This document shows, piece by piece, positions 40,674-50,000 of a stretch of 64,000 nt of DNA. The notes beneath the pieces are model-generated. The model was not told the origin of the DNA and did no database searches. It worked only from the letters and a program-made list of their open reading frames with translations. The stretch lies in NCBI GenBank assembly GCA_020639215.1, contig JACKHA010000001.1, forward strand, positions 1 to 64,000, given 5' to 3'. Origin of the DNA: Phycisphaeraceae bacterium (lineage in GTDB: Bacteria; Planctomycetota; Phycisphaerae; Phycisphaerales; UBA1924). The position numbers were made by a program, and so were the translations under genes. Every line of letters starts with the position of its first letter. Position 1 is the first letter of the stretch.

Positions 40674-41282
40674 ATGTCCGAACGTCGAATCTGCGTTCTC
40701 GTTGTCGCAGCCGGTGTCGTTTCGGCGGCGTCTGCGCAGTCGGCCTCCATCTCTGTCGTGCACAATGACCCCGACGGCATTGTCGCGCCAGGCGAAGTCG
40801 TCCGTATAACCGCAACGCTGGACTGGACAAACTTCCTGCTGCTCTCGAAGATCGAAGGCGACCTCCTTGCATCGCCGAACCTCGGTTCGGCGTCCAACAA
40901 CGCCTTCGCGCATCAGGGCGCATATCTCAACCCACCTGTGTCCATCGACCCCGGAAGTCCAGACGGCGGCAGCATCGTCGATGTCGTGATCGACAGTGGC
41001 AACGTCGGATGGCTCTTCGGCCCGCCAATACCGGCCCCTTGGGGAAGCAACCAAATCCACTTTCTTGAGTACGACTGGACCGCCCCGACAACCCTGGGCG
41101 TCGTCGAGTTCAACTGGACCGGCGCTGCGGCGTCGCCAGACCCCGTGTTCTTCACAGCCGCTGGCTATGTCACGCTGCCGACGACCTACACCGGTGCCAG
41201 CCTCACCGTCATCCCCGCTCCGGCGTCCGCCGCGCTGCTCGCACCACTTGCGATCGCCACGGTGCGCCGCCGCGAGCGCTGA
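40674..41282 (+). CDS. Small exported protein with PEP-CTERM-like tail, paralogue of 32950-33579
   Basis: 202 residues. Signal peptide 1-21 (ending ASAQ). The body is beta-rich. The tail VIPAPASAALLAPLAIATV ends in an RRRER cluster. CAGGAGAGAG precedes ATG 40674. It shares VVHNDPDGIVAPGEVVRI and several later blocks with the minus-strand gene at 32950. It follows the S8 protease closely, suggesting one transcript. Function unknown. Confidence 0.8.
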   Translation: MSERRICVLVVAAGVVSAASAQSASISVVHNDPDGIVAPGEVVRITATLDWTNFLLLSKIEGDLLASPNLGSASNNAFAHQGAYLNPPVSIDPGSPDGGSIVDVVIDSGNVGWLFGPPIPAPWGSNQIHFLEYDWTAPTTLGVVEFNWTGAAASPDPVFFTAAGYVTLPTTYTGASLTVIPAPASAALLAPLAIATVRRRER

Positions 41283-41355
41283 ATGCGGCCGCCACAACCA
41301 TGGTCGAAGCCGCAAGGCCGTGGCACAGGCCGCCCACGCTCCTCTACCCTCCCCC

Positions 41356-42312
41356 ATGCTCCAGACCTTCAACCCCGCCAACAAGGACATCCTGGTCAAC
41401 ATCAACGGGCGGCTGGTCCATCGGGACCAGGCCGGGGTGTCGCCGTTCGATTCGGCGGTGCAGGGCGGCGACGCCGTGTGGGAGGGGCTGCGGGTCTATG
41501 GCGGGCGGATCTTCCGCCTGAGGGAGCACCTGGACCGACTGCGGGCCTCGGCCCTGGCGCTGGCGTTCAGCGACATCCCCTCGCACGAGGCCATCACGCG
41601 CGAGATCGCCCGCACGCTCGAAGCCAACAGCATGCGCGACGGCGTGCACATCCGCCTCACGCTGACTCGTGGCGTCAAGGTCACCAGCGGCATGGACCCG
41701 CGACTCAACCAGAGCGGCCCGACGCTGATCGTGCTGGCCGAGCACAAGAAGCCGGTGTACGACGACGCGGTCGGGGGCGATGGGGAGGACGGCGGCCTGG
41801 CCCTGGCCACCGCGAGCGTCCGGCGCTTCCCGCCGGACTGCCTGGACCCGAAGATCCACCACTGCAACCTGCTCCAGTCGATCCTGGCGAAGATCGAGGC
41901 CAATGCGGGCGGGGCGGACGATGCGCTGATGCTCGACACGCGGGGGTTCGTGGCCGAGACGAACGCGACGCACGTGTTCATCGTGGTGGACGCCGAGCCG
42001 GTGCACACGCCGGGGGCGGGGGCGGCGGTGGTGACGCCGCGGACGGTGGCGTGCCCGGAGGGGATCACGCGTGCGGCGGTGCTGGAGTTGTGCCGGTGCA
42101 GCGGGATCGCGGCGGTGGAGCGGGACGTGTCGCTGGCGGAGGTGTACCGGGCCCGCGAGTGCTTCTGCACGGGGACGATGGGCGAGATCGCGTGGGTGTC
42201 GCGCGTGGACGGGCGGCGGATCGGCGACGGGCGGTGCGGGGCGATGACGAGGCGGCTGCGGGGGCTGTTCAGGGACCTGACGGCGGCGGAGGGGGAGAGG
42301 GTGGTTGGGTGA
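41356..42312 (+). CDS. Class IV PLP aminotransferase-like protein (BCAT/D-AAT fold)
   Basis: 318 residues. Fold-type IV landmarks: GGDAVWEGLRVYGGRIFRL, then HIRLTLTRG, GFVAETNATHVFIV, and GTMGEIAWVSRVDGR near the end, as in IlvE and D-amino-acid transaminase. At the Schiff-base lysine, where D-AAT has IKSLNLL, this protein has IHHCNLL, so His168 occupies the lysine position; the nearest Lys is 166. It may use a shifted lysine or not be a standard transaminase. ATG 41356 has no clear Shine-Dalgarno. Confidence 0.82.
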   Translation: MLQTFNPANKDILVNINGRLVHRDQAGVSPFDSAVQGGDAVWEGLRVYGGRIFRLREHLDRLRASALALAFSDIPSHEAITREIARTLEANSMRDGVHIRLTLTRGVKVTSGMDPRLNQSGPTLIVLAEHKKPVYDDAVGGDGEDGGLALATASVRRFPPDCLDPKIHHCNLLQSILAKIEANAGGADDALMLDTRGFVAETNATHVFIVVDAEPVHTPGAGAAVVTPRTVACPEGITRAAVLELCRCSGIAAVERDVSLAEVYRARECFCTGTMGEIAWVSRVDGRRIGDGRCGAMTRRLRGLFRDLTAAEGERVVG

Positions 42313-42347
42313 GAGTGCTGAGGAGCGGGTGCTGGGTGCTGAGTGGG
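42311..42347. repeat. AGTGCTGAG-type repeat, copy 1
   Basis: A run of imperfect units (GAGTGCTGAGGAGCGGGTGC, then TGGGTGCTGAGTGGG) wedged in the 38-bp gap between the aminotransferase stop and the beta-helix stop. It is the same family as the run at 44603-44639. Confidence 0.6.
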
Positions 42348-42350
42348 GGC

Positions 42351-43886
42351 TCAGCAGCCGGCGGCGAAGATGGTCAGGTAGTAGAAGAAGTCGTCGTTGG
42401 AGATGAAGCCGTCGAGGATGCCGAAGCCGGGGGTTCCGGGGATGGCGGTGGTGGTGAGGTCGGGGGGCGAGGGGCAGCGGGTGAAGCCCGGGCCGACGCC
42501 GCAGCCGAGTTTGGTGGTGAAGAGCGTGAGGAAGTAGAAGAAATCGTCGTTGTTGAGAATGCCGTTGGGCACGCCGTAGCCGGGCAGGCCGGGGATGGCG
42601 CCGGTGGTGAGGTCGGCCTGGCAGAAGCCGGGGCCGGGGGGCTGGAACTCGTATGCGCCGCGATCGAGGGTGGGGAAGCCGACGCCGCTGTCGGGCATGA
42701 TGGGGTCGTCCACGGTGCGGGGGTTGCCCGCGGCGTCGAGCGGCACGTCGGGCGGGAGCAGCGTGGTGTCGCCCGAATCGACGGCGGGCGAGCCGCGATG
42801 CAGCGAGTAGTCGCCGCTGCCCGGATCGGCAAAGAGGGGGTCGGTAACGATGTTGCCCGGGCCGGCGAGCGGGAAGTCGGTGATGTTGTATGCGGTGGTG
42901 GCGGGTGCGCCCTGGAACAGCGTCGGGAAGGCGTTGCCCCGGAGGATGGAGTTCCGGAGCGAGAATCCACTGGCAGTGGGGTTGACGACGGTGGCGAGCC
43001 TGTCGGCGGCGCAGTTGACGATCGTGCAGTTCCGGAAGTTCACTTCGCGTTGGAACGCGATGACCAGCGCGTTCGGGGCCGTGACGTTCTCGAACAGGCA
43101 GGAGTCGAACGTGAATCCCGCGTCGACATCGCTGCTGAACGGCGCGACCTGCTCGGGGCGGAGGTTGATGTCGCGGAACGTGCAGCCGATGAATCGCCCG
43201 ACGCCCGTGCTGAACACGGCGCTGAAGGCGACGGGGCCGCCGGTGAACGAACACTGCCGGAAGGTGTTGTTGGCGCCGGACACAAAGGGGCCGGGATGCG
43301 AGACGAGGTTCGCGTTGGAGAACGTGCAGCGCTCGATGAGCGAGGCGTTCGCATCAAGAACAGGCACGGTGCCGCCGACGATGCCGCAGTTCACGAACTC
43401 GCAATCAGACATGATACCAAACAATCCCATACTGGCCGTGCTCGATCCGATGAAAAACTCTTCGAAGCGGCAGTTGCGGACTGTGGTGTTTCGCTCAAGG
43501 TCTATGATCGCGCCCCGCCCAGGCCCGGCGCGGAACGTGATGCCCTGGATGAGGCATCCGTCCGCCTCCAGCCGGATGGCGTCCGGCGGCAGTATTGCGG
43601 GTCCGGGCTGTATTACCGGCTGCTCGTCTTCCTCGGCAGTGATGCTGAGCGACACGTGAACGATCGCATTCTCCAGATACGGCCCGAGCCCCTCACTGAT
43701 GAGTAGCGTGTCGCCGGACTGCAGGACCGGGCTGGCGATTGCCTGCGTGATCGACGTGAAGTCATGGTTCTCGCCTGGGTCGTTGGAGACGAGCCACGTT
43801 GTCTGCGCGGACGAGAACGCGGACATCACGGACAGTAGCGAAGCGGCAAGCATCGCTCGCACCGGATGACCATTGCTCTGGAACAT
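42351..43886 (-). CDS. Secreted right-handed beta-helix protein with two C-terminal DFFYFL modules
   Basis: 511 residues. Signal peptide about 1-28 (ending SSAQ). The body has repeated short strands of the parallel beta-helix type ([15 protein letters not shown], then [11 protein letters not shown], then [11 protein letters not shown]). The end of the helix region has the [11 protein letters not shown] and DRGAYEF motifs common in such proteins. Two copies of a module of about 40-50 residues close the protein (422-470 and 471-511), each with DLTT-AIPG-PG-G, an Asn/Asp-rich stretch before DDFFY, and a final GC. They resemble a degenerate dockerin or calcium-binding loop. Probably a surface or matrix protein. 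Confidence 0.85.
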   Translation of the reverse strand: MFQSNGHPVRAMLAASLLSVMSAFSSAQTTWLVSNDPGENHDFTSITQAIASPVLQSGDTLLISEGLGPYLENAIVHVSLSITAEEDEQPVIQPGPAILPPDAIRLEADGCLIQGITFRAGPGRGAIIDLERNTTVRNCRFEEFFIGSSTASMGLFGIMSDCEFVNCGIVGGTVPVLDANASLIERCTFSNANLVSHPGPFVSGANNTFRQCSFTGGPVAFSAVFSTGVGRFIGCTFRDINLRPEQVAPFSSDVDAGFTFDSCLFENVTAPNALVIAFQREVNFRNCTIVNCAADRLATVVNPTASGFSLRNSILRGNAFPTLFQGAPATTAYNITDFPLAGPGNIVTDPLFADPGSGDYSLHRGSPAVDSGDTTLLPPDVPLDAAGNPRTVDDPIMPDSGVGFPTLDRGAYEFQPPGPGFCQADLTTGAIPGLPGYGVPNGILNNDDFFYFLTLFTTKLGCGVGPGFTRCPSPPDLTTTAIPGTPGFGILDGFISNDDFFYYLTIFAAGC

Positions 43887-44227
43887 GCGACTCTCCCTCC
43901 GGCGGACGTCTCACTCCGGATACATCTGCCCCTGCTCGGTCGGGCGGAAGGCGTACTTGAAGTAGTCGATCTGGGCCGACCGTGTCGAAGCCGACTCTCC
44001 GGTATGGACCAGTTGGAGCGGGAGGAGGCCCTCGGCGGCCGTCGGGGCCATCGCGCTGCAGGCCAAAACATCTATCTCGACCCCAGCGGTAGGTGCGGCA
44101 TCTATCGGACGGCCTTCCGAGTCCCCCAGGCGAGTGTACTTGGAGGGTGGGGTCGGGAGAAGGGGATTCGGCGCGGGTTGTGGGGCTTCGCCGACCCCTC
44201 CGGAGTCGAGTTCGGGGGAGGCGGCTT

Positions 44228-44247
44228 CCAGGGGGTGAACCCCCTGG
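44228..44247. repeat. Perfect 8-bp hairpin
   Basis: CCAGGGGG and CCCCCTGG around a TGAA loop, just ahead of the 24-bp tandem array. Confidence 0.5.
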
Positions 44248-44255
44248 CAACCATC

Positions 44256-44399
44256 GTGCGCCCTCCGGGCGGAGGCGGCGTGCGTCCTCCGGGCGGGGGT
44301 GTGGTGTGCCCTGCGGACTGGGGCGTCGTGCGGCCGGCGGTCTGCGGCGTGGTGCGCCCTGCGGGCCGAGGCTTCGTGCGTCCTTCGGGCGGGGATCGG
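44256..44399. repeat. Six tandem 24-bp degenerate repeats
   Basis: Units begin at 44256, 44280, 44304, 44328, 44352 and 44376, each starting GTGYG and sharing a CC-GCGG(G) core. Because 24 is a multiple of 3, one plus-strand frame reads as octapeptides of VRPPGGGV type and one minus-strand frame as PARRTHAA type. There are no spacers, so this is not a CRISPR array. Neither strand has a credible gene around it. Confidence 0.75.
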
Positions 44400-44530
44400 G
44401 GACGTGATCGGAGCCATGCGATGAGGATCGCGTGATCGCAGACAGGATTCAAGAGCGCGCTCAAGTGCGGGCACGAATTGGCGCACAAACGCGCTCGTGG
44501 CGGTGCGGAATCTTGGGTTGGGCAAAGAAA

Positions 44531-44568
44531 AGCCGGCGCTCCGTCCCACGTGGGGCGGAGCGCCGGCT
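44531..44568 (-). terminator. Intrinsic terminator of the coiled-coil exported protein gene
   Basis: A 13-bp perfect stem (AGCCGGCGCTCCG with its complement) whose 12-nt loop can itself pair. On the minus strand it is followed by TTTCTTTG. It lies about 100 bp beyond the stop at 44669. Confidence 0.8.
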
Positions 44569-44602
44569 GGTCATGTCGCGGCTTGGGCCGCGAGGGGGGC
44601 AG

Positions 44603-44639
44603 GGGAGTACTGAGTACCGAGTGCTGAGTGCTGAGAGCG
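44603..44639. repeat. AGTGCTGAG-type repeat, copy 2
   Basis: Units AGTACTGAGTACCGAGTGCT then GAGTGCTGAG, sited just downstream of a minus-strand stop, as copy 1 is at 42311. Confidence 0.6.
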
Positions 44640-44668
44640 TGGCGCTCTAAACACCCGGCACGCTCACA

Positions 44669-45646
44669 TCAGTTCTGGCCCGGAGTGCTCTTCTGGGCCG
44701 TGGCCGGTTGGCCGATCACGACCACGTCGGGCGAGATCTGGATGGGCGGGAGGGAGGCCTGGGGGGCGACGTTGATGGAGGCGGGTGCGGCGTCGGCCGG
44801 GGGCGCGTCGTCGCCGCGCTCGAGTTCGTAGATGGCCCGCTGCTCGTAGCGCTGCTCGTCGACGGAGCCGACGATCTGGTTGAGGCGGGAGTTCTGCTGG
44901 GTCAGGATCTGCTCGACGCGTCCGGTGAGCTGGTCGAGGCTGTGGGCCTCGTAGCGGCTGGCGTCGTCGATGCGGGCCTGGCGGGTCTCGAGCATCTCGA
45001 TGAGGCGGTCGTTGCGGGCGATCGCGTCGATCTGGGTGTCGAGCTGGAAGAGCTGGGTCTCGAACTCGGCCTGCTCCTGGACGAGCTGGGCGTGGAGGTT
45101 CTCGAGGCGCTCGTGCTGCTGGCCGAGCAGTTCCAGACCGCGGTTCACCTCGGTGGCGCGGCTGACGTAGGAGTCGCGCATGCGCTGGAGGTTGGAGGCG
45201 CGGGAGTAGGCGGTGTCGATGTCAACGGTCTGGTGGTCGTCGAGCTGGAGGCGGACGACGCGGAACTGGCCGTTGTTGCGAGCGGAGGCGACGGCGGTCT
45301 CGGCCTGGCCGATGAGCCCGTTGATCTGGGCCAGGTCCTGATCGAGCAGTGCGGCGGTGCGGGTGGCGACGGCCTGGTTCCACTCAAGCTTCTCGATCTC
45401 GGCCTCGAGCTCGGTCAGGTCGTTCTGGACCGCGGCGATGCGCTGCGGGTACTCGGCCTTGAGCGAGCGGATCTGCTCACGCAGGGCGATGGGGTCGTCG
45501 ACGCGCTGGTCGATGACCTGGTTGACGTGCTGACGCGCCTGGTGCATCACCGCGCGGACGCGGTGCGGGCCGGCGATGACCACCGCAGCCCCACCGGCAA
45601 GAGCCGTGATCACCGCGGCACGAACGAGGCACTTTCCGAAGCACAT
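44669..45646 (-). CDS. Exported or membrane-anchored coiled-coil protein
   Basis: 325 residues from ATG 45646, with AGGAGG ideally placed upstream. A hydrophobic segment (about 7-28) serves as signal peptide or anchor. Residues about 55-265 are a long heptad-rich coiled coil (QNDLTELEAEIEKLEWNQAV is typical). The tail is Pro/Ala-rich. Function unknown; the architecture suggests a periplasmic spacer or cell-envelope structural protein. It diverges from the ECF sigma factor gene and has a strong terminator of its own. Confidence 0.8.
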   Translation of the reverse strand: MCFGKCLVRAAVITALAGGAAVVIAGPHRVRAVMHQARQHVNQVIDQRVDDPIALREQIRSLKAEYPQRIAAVQNDLTELEAEIEKLEWNQAVATRTAALLDQDLAQINGLIGQAETAVASARNNGQFRVVRLQLDDHQTVDIDTAYSRASNLQRMRDSYVSRATEVNRGLELLGQQHERLENLHAQLVQEQAEFETQLFQLDTQIDAIARNDRLIEMLETRQARIDDASRYEAHSLDQLTGRVEQILTQQNSRLNQIVGSVDEQRYEQRAIYELERGDDAPPADAAPASINVAPQASLPPIQISPDVVVIGQPATAQKSTPGQN

Positions 45647-46120
45647 GGGAAACCTCCTGTGGTTTGCCTGATTTGACTTGGCCGGTGAGGCCCTGGCCCG
45701 GATCCCGCCGGGCCGCGGGCGACCCGCAAGGGCCACAGGGAGGTTGATGGGATTCGGGGCGTTGGGATTTCAGGGTGGGAGGGTGGCAGCTTGGCAAAGT
45801 TGCAGAGAGGGCGGACGGGCGATGGCGAACCGCCATTGCGGCAGGCGGCGACGGGCCGGCGACGCCGGTTGACATGGCAAGTCCCGCTATTTCATGGGTT
45901 TGGATGATTGGAGTGCAGGGGTATGCTTCTTGCACAGCCATTCGGGAGACTCGTCCCGCCCGCGTTCTCGGACCGTCGGCAGGGAACGTCCGAAACCCTC
46001 CGCCCCCCGGGCGGAACAAGCCAGCGGCCCGGGGCGACGCTGCCCAGGGGCCCACGAGCCTGCCGCGGAGCGGGCGACCCGCTCCCGCCGTCGGGGGCGA
46101 TCCAAAGGAGGTCCGGGGGA
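45647..46120. other. Divergent region between coiled-coil gene and ECF sigma gene
   Basis: 474 bp with no convincing gene. A hairpin (46067-46085) lies just before the sigma factor's ribosome-binding site. A TTGACA occurs at 45869-45874 but lacks a matching -10. Promoters for both flanking genes are expected here. Confidence 0.5.
46067..46085 (+). repeat. Leader hairpin before the ECF sigma gene
   Basis: A perfect 8-bp stem, GGAGCGGG with CCCGCTCC, around a CGA loop, ending about 20 bp before the AAAGGAGG of the sigma gene. It could modulate translation or be a REP-like remnant. Confidence 0.4.
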
Positions 46121-46903
46121 TTGCTCAACTCGCTCACCACCTCCTTTGTGGCCCGCCTGCGCGCCAACGACCAGACCGCGTGGTTTGAGTTGTGGGAGAC
46201 CTTTGGCCCGGTCCTGCGCGCCCAGCTGACGAAGTGGGGCAAGGGGCGGATCGGGGCGGAGACGGTCCGCGACCTCTCGCAGGAGACGCTCGCGGCCCTT
46301 TCGGACTCCATCGAGCGCTACGACCCGGCCCGCGGGGCCCGGTTCTCCACATGGCTCCTGGCCATCGCCAAGCACGTGCTGGGCGACGAGATGGACAAGC
46401 GGATGGCCCTCAAACGCGGCTCCGGGCGGGCCAAGGCCGAGCTCGACGAGTCGTGGATGGGCGCCGTGGACGGCAGGACCGCGGACAAGGAGTACGAGGC
46501 CGCGGTCTTCCGGGCCAAGGTCGAGGCGGCCATCCGGATGGTGGAGAAGCAGGCGGAGTTCATGGACTTCCAGATCTACCGCATGCGCGTGCTGGACGGG
46601 ATGTCGGGCAAGGACGTGGCGGCCCAGGTGGGCACGAGCGAGCCGACGGTGAGCCGGCGTCTGGCGAAGGTTCGGGACATGCTGCGGGGCTCGCTGCGTC
46701 AGGTGATCCAGGTCTACTCGTTCACGGCGGAGGAAGAGGCCGAGGCCGAGCGAAACGGGCTGCTGCTCGATCCCAACACAGGCAAGGGCAGGGGCGACGT
46801 TGGCGGCAAGGACTCCGACGCGATGTTCGACGAGGCGGTGTGCGAGATCTACGCCCGCCAGATGGAACTGCGTCGGATGGACGAGCGCGGGTTTCTGGAT
46901 TGA
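46121..46903 (+). CDS. ECF-like sigma factor linked to a Ser/Thr kinase gene
   Basis: 260 residues from TTG 46121; AAAGGAGG is 9-10 bp upstream and the frame before it has no sigma sequence. Region 2 is readable (AWFELWETFGPVLRAQL, then LSQETLAAL, then FSTWLLAIAKHVLGDEMDKR), and region 4 as YRMRVLDGMSGKDVAAQVGT, then SEPTVSRRLAKVRDML. A C-terminal extension of about 65 residues after region 4 is unusual for an ECF factor. The next gene is a transmembrane kinase, matching the planctomycete ECF-STK arrangement in which a kinase controls the sigma factor (known association; inferred here). Confidence 0.85.
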   Translation: MLNSLTTSFVARLRANDQTAWFELWETFGPVLRAQLTKWGKGRIGAETVRDLSQETLAALSDSIERYDPARGARFSTWLLAIAKHVLGDEMDKRMALKRGSGRAKAELDESWMGAVDGRTADKEYEAAVFRAKVEAAIRMVEKQAEFMDFQIYRMRVLDGMSGKDVAAQVGTSEPTVSRRLAKVRDMLRGSLRQVIQVYSFTAEEEAEAERNGLLLDPNTGKGRGDVGGKDSDAMFDEAVCEIYARQMELRRMDERGFLD

Positions 46904-46914
46904 ACCGGAGGACC

Positions 46915-47056
46915 GAACACAGAGACACAGAGGCACAGAGAAGGAACGCAGAGAGAGGCGATGGGTCGGGGCCGACGAGGCACGGCCCCCCCCACCACTC
47001 TCAGATTGTTCCGGCATCTCCGGCGTTCTGGCTCTGTGTCTCTGTGTCTCTGTGTT
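46915..47056. repeat. CACAGAGRC inverted-repeat element, copy B
   Basis: Arms 46915-46941 (GAACACAGAGACACAGAGGC type) and 47032-47056 (its inverse), with about 90 bp between. It lies between the sigma factor stop and the kinase start and interrupts what would otherwise be a close gene pair. Confidence 0.8.
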
Positions 47057-47091
47057 GAAAAGCCCGGCACGATCGTGCCAGGAGATGAACG

Positions 47092-50000
47092 ATGGGTGGA
47101 CTGCTCCAAGCACTGATCATCGGCCTCGGCGGCATCCTGGCGATCGCCGTCGTGGTCATCGCCATCGTCTTCCTGATCGTGCCCCTGTTCAAGGGCATCG
47201 GCTGGCTGTTCAAGCAGGTGTTCACGTTCATCGGCGGGGAACTGACCGATGCGCTGCGCACGGTCGGCAGCGTCCTGATGACGCTGATCCTGGTCCCGCT
47301 GGCCGTGGGCTCGATCATCATCGGGCGGTGGTCGGCCACCGCGCACTACGGGCGTGCGATCCAGAACGAGGCCAAGGCCGGCGCGATGTGCCTGTACCGG
47401 ATGGCCATCGGGCACCCGGCCCGCCTGCTGTGCCTGACGCCGCTGGTCGATGGGCTGGAGAAGCGTTTGCCCGAGGTCGTGGCGGCCGCGCCGGGGCGCG
47501 ACAAGCCGCGCGGGCGGACGAGCCAGTTCGACGGGTACCAGATCGTCGGCTCGCTGCCCACGGGCGGCTCGGGCTCGAAGCTGTATGTCGCCGAGCCCGA
47601 CGAGATGAAGCGGGCCGGGTTCGAGCGGGCCGGGCAGGCGGGCGTCGGCAAGGTCGTGATCAAGGCGTTCAGCGTGCACGACGGATCGAGCCTGCCGCAG
47701 ATCGTGCGTGAGAGCCGCGCCCTGGACGCGGCCAAGAAACTGGGCCTCGTGCTCGACCACGACCTGACGCCCGAGCGATTCTTCTACGTCATGCGGTATG
47801 TGCCGGGCGAGAGCCTGACCGCGGTCACGCAGCAACTCCACGCCGAGTCCGGCTCGAGCGGGCTGGACAACCGCCGCCTCAAGAGCGCGCTGGGATACCT
47901 GGGCGACCTGGTCCGCACGCTCGACGGCTACCACAAGGGCGGGCTGTGGCACAAGGACGTCAAGCCCGACAACATCATCGTCGACGGGGCCGAGGCCCAT
48001 CTGGTCGACTTCGGCCTGCTCTCGAGCCTGCGCTCGGCGATGACGCTCACGACGCACGGCACCGAGTACTTCCGCGACCCGGAGATGGTCCGCATGGCCC
48101 TCAAGGGCATGAAGGTCCACGAGGTCAACGGCGCCAAGTTCGACATCTTCTCCGCGGGCGCGGTCGCGTTCAGCGTGGTCGAGAACTCGTTCCCGGCCCA
48201 CGGCGCGCTCTCGCAGCTCTCGAAGCGCTGCCCGGACGCGCTGCGCTGGGTCATCCGGCGCGCCATGACCGACTACGACAAGCGGTACACCAGCGCGGGC
48301 GAGATGCTGGCGGACCTCGAGTTCCTCAGGAACGCCGCCGACCCCTTCGCGATCCGCCCGGCGGAACTGCCCTCGATGCGCGGCGGGCAGGCGCCGGACC
48401 TGGAGCAGGGCGTGCCGCCGCTGCCGAATCGGGATGTTGGCAATCGAGAGCCGTTCTCTCTCGTCTGGTCCCGCATCGTCGAGATGTCTGGAGAGACGTT
48501 CTCAACCATTACGGGGAAGCCGTTCACGTACAGTGTCGATGGAAACGTCGTTCGAACAACGCTGGCCAACCAGAACCTTCCGCGGAGCGACTTCGAGAAA
48601 GCCTACTCGCTGTTTCCGCTCAAGGGCCCGGGCGAGATCAGCAACACGGTGCGCGGCTCGGCGTATGTGTGGGCGATCTTGCACGATCCTCGCATCGCCT
48701 CCCGCACTGGCGGTCAGAGCGTCGGGGAATCTACTCCCTCCAGCTTTGATCGCGCGCCCGGCGCGCCGTTCGTGATGCCGAATCCAAACTTCGCGTCGGT
48801 CGGCGGCGGCGAGCCGCGCCGGCGGCCGAAGATCCGGGTGACGGACTGGTGGACGGGGCGGTACGCGGTCGAGAGCGGCGCGTCGCCTTCAACGGTCGGC
48901 TCAAGCGTGTTGGTTGGCAGCGCCGAGGTGGACGAAGCAATCCGACTGGGTGCTCGCTGGCGCGAGCAGCTCAGCCCCCAGAAGATCGCCGAGTACGAAG
49001 CCTGGTCGAGGGGACCGGTCCCGGGTCGAGGTGACGAGTGCGCAAGTCACCGTGCGAACGGCTGGACTCCCGACCAACTCTGCGCGATCTGGTACGGGCT
49101 CATGCTGAAGGGCCAGGCGGAAGGGAAGCCCAACGGTGGGATTAGCATGGCCAAGTTCAACCGGGTTCTTGGTGGAGCGTTCGGCTCGCCGAACTCGGTC
49201 CCCATCGGCGGCTTCGCCCGCGCCGAGTCGATCCCCGGCCCGAACGTCGTCGCCGTCCCGCGCGTCGCCGGGGCCGCCCGCTCGCCGCGCGTGCCCGCCG
49301 GCGATCGTCGCCCGGCCAAGGAGCAACTCGAACGCGCCAAAGCCCGGGCCCAGGCGGCGCGTGACCGGGCCCACGCCCGGATGAGCGGGCGCCTGTCGGC
49401 CCGCCGGGCCGCGCCCAAGTCGGGCAACCCCGCGGCGATGAACATCGGCGCCGCGTTCGCCGCGGCGATCGCGGTGTTCATCGGCGTCGGCGCGTTCTTC
49501 ACGGTCGGCCGGCACAATCCCAAGGTGTCCGTGGCCGTTGACAACCACGTCGCCGAGGCGCGCGAGATCTCGCGCGATGTGGCCGACGGCGTGCGCGAGG
49601 GCGTCTCCGATGCCAGCGCCGCGATCGGCGAGTCGATGCGCGAGCTCTTCGGCGACCGCGCCCTGGCCGCCAAGCCCGCCCCCGCGCCGGTGGTCGACGC
49701 CCCGGCCCAGTTGCTCGAGGCCGTCGGCGCCGCGCCCGACTCGCGCCACGGCAACATCCTGGTCGTCTCCGACGTGTTCGTGATCGGGAGCCAGCCCTAC
49801 GTCCGGCACTACATCAACCAGATGGAAGTCTCCAGCGAGGCTCTCCGCCGCATGGGCTTCACGCTCTCGGGCGACGCGGCCCAGGCCGGCGCGCTGGGGC
49901 AGGACGAGTTCGCCCGCCAGGTCGAACTGATCAGCCACGCAAGGGCCGCGGTCGGCAGCACCGCCAAGGGCAGCCAGGAGATGGTCGACGCTCTGGCGGG

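Larger units (their letters stand above)
43887..44668. other. Repeat-rich intergenic region
   Basis: 782 bp without a convincing gene. It contains a hairpin at 44228-44247, a 24-bp tandem array (44256-44399), a strong minus-strand terminator (44531-44568) and an AGTGCTGAG run (44603-44639). Open frames cross it on both strands. The minus-strand one ending at 43911 finishes with DYFKYAFRPTEQGQ and lies 24 bp before the beta-helix gene, so a degraded or novel reading frame cannot be excluded. Confidence 0.5.

Noticed and set aside
41344..43254. 636-residue minus-strand open frame
   Set aside because: It overlaps the beta-helix gene in another frame and runs antisense to the aminotransferase. 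The composition is Arg/His/Pro-rich with no motif.
44256..44399. CRISPR array
   Set aside because: The 24-bp units are directly adjacent and degenerate with no unique spacers, and no cas gene is present.
45869..45897. TTGACA promoter before the ECF sigma gene
   Set aside because: No TATAAT-like element occurs at 16-18 bp; the only AT-rich hexamer is 12 bp away.
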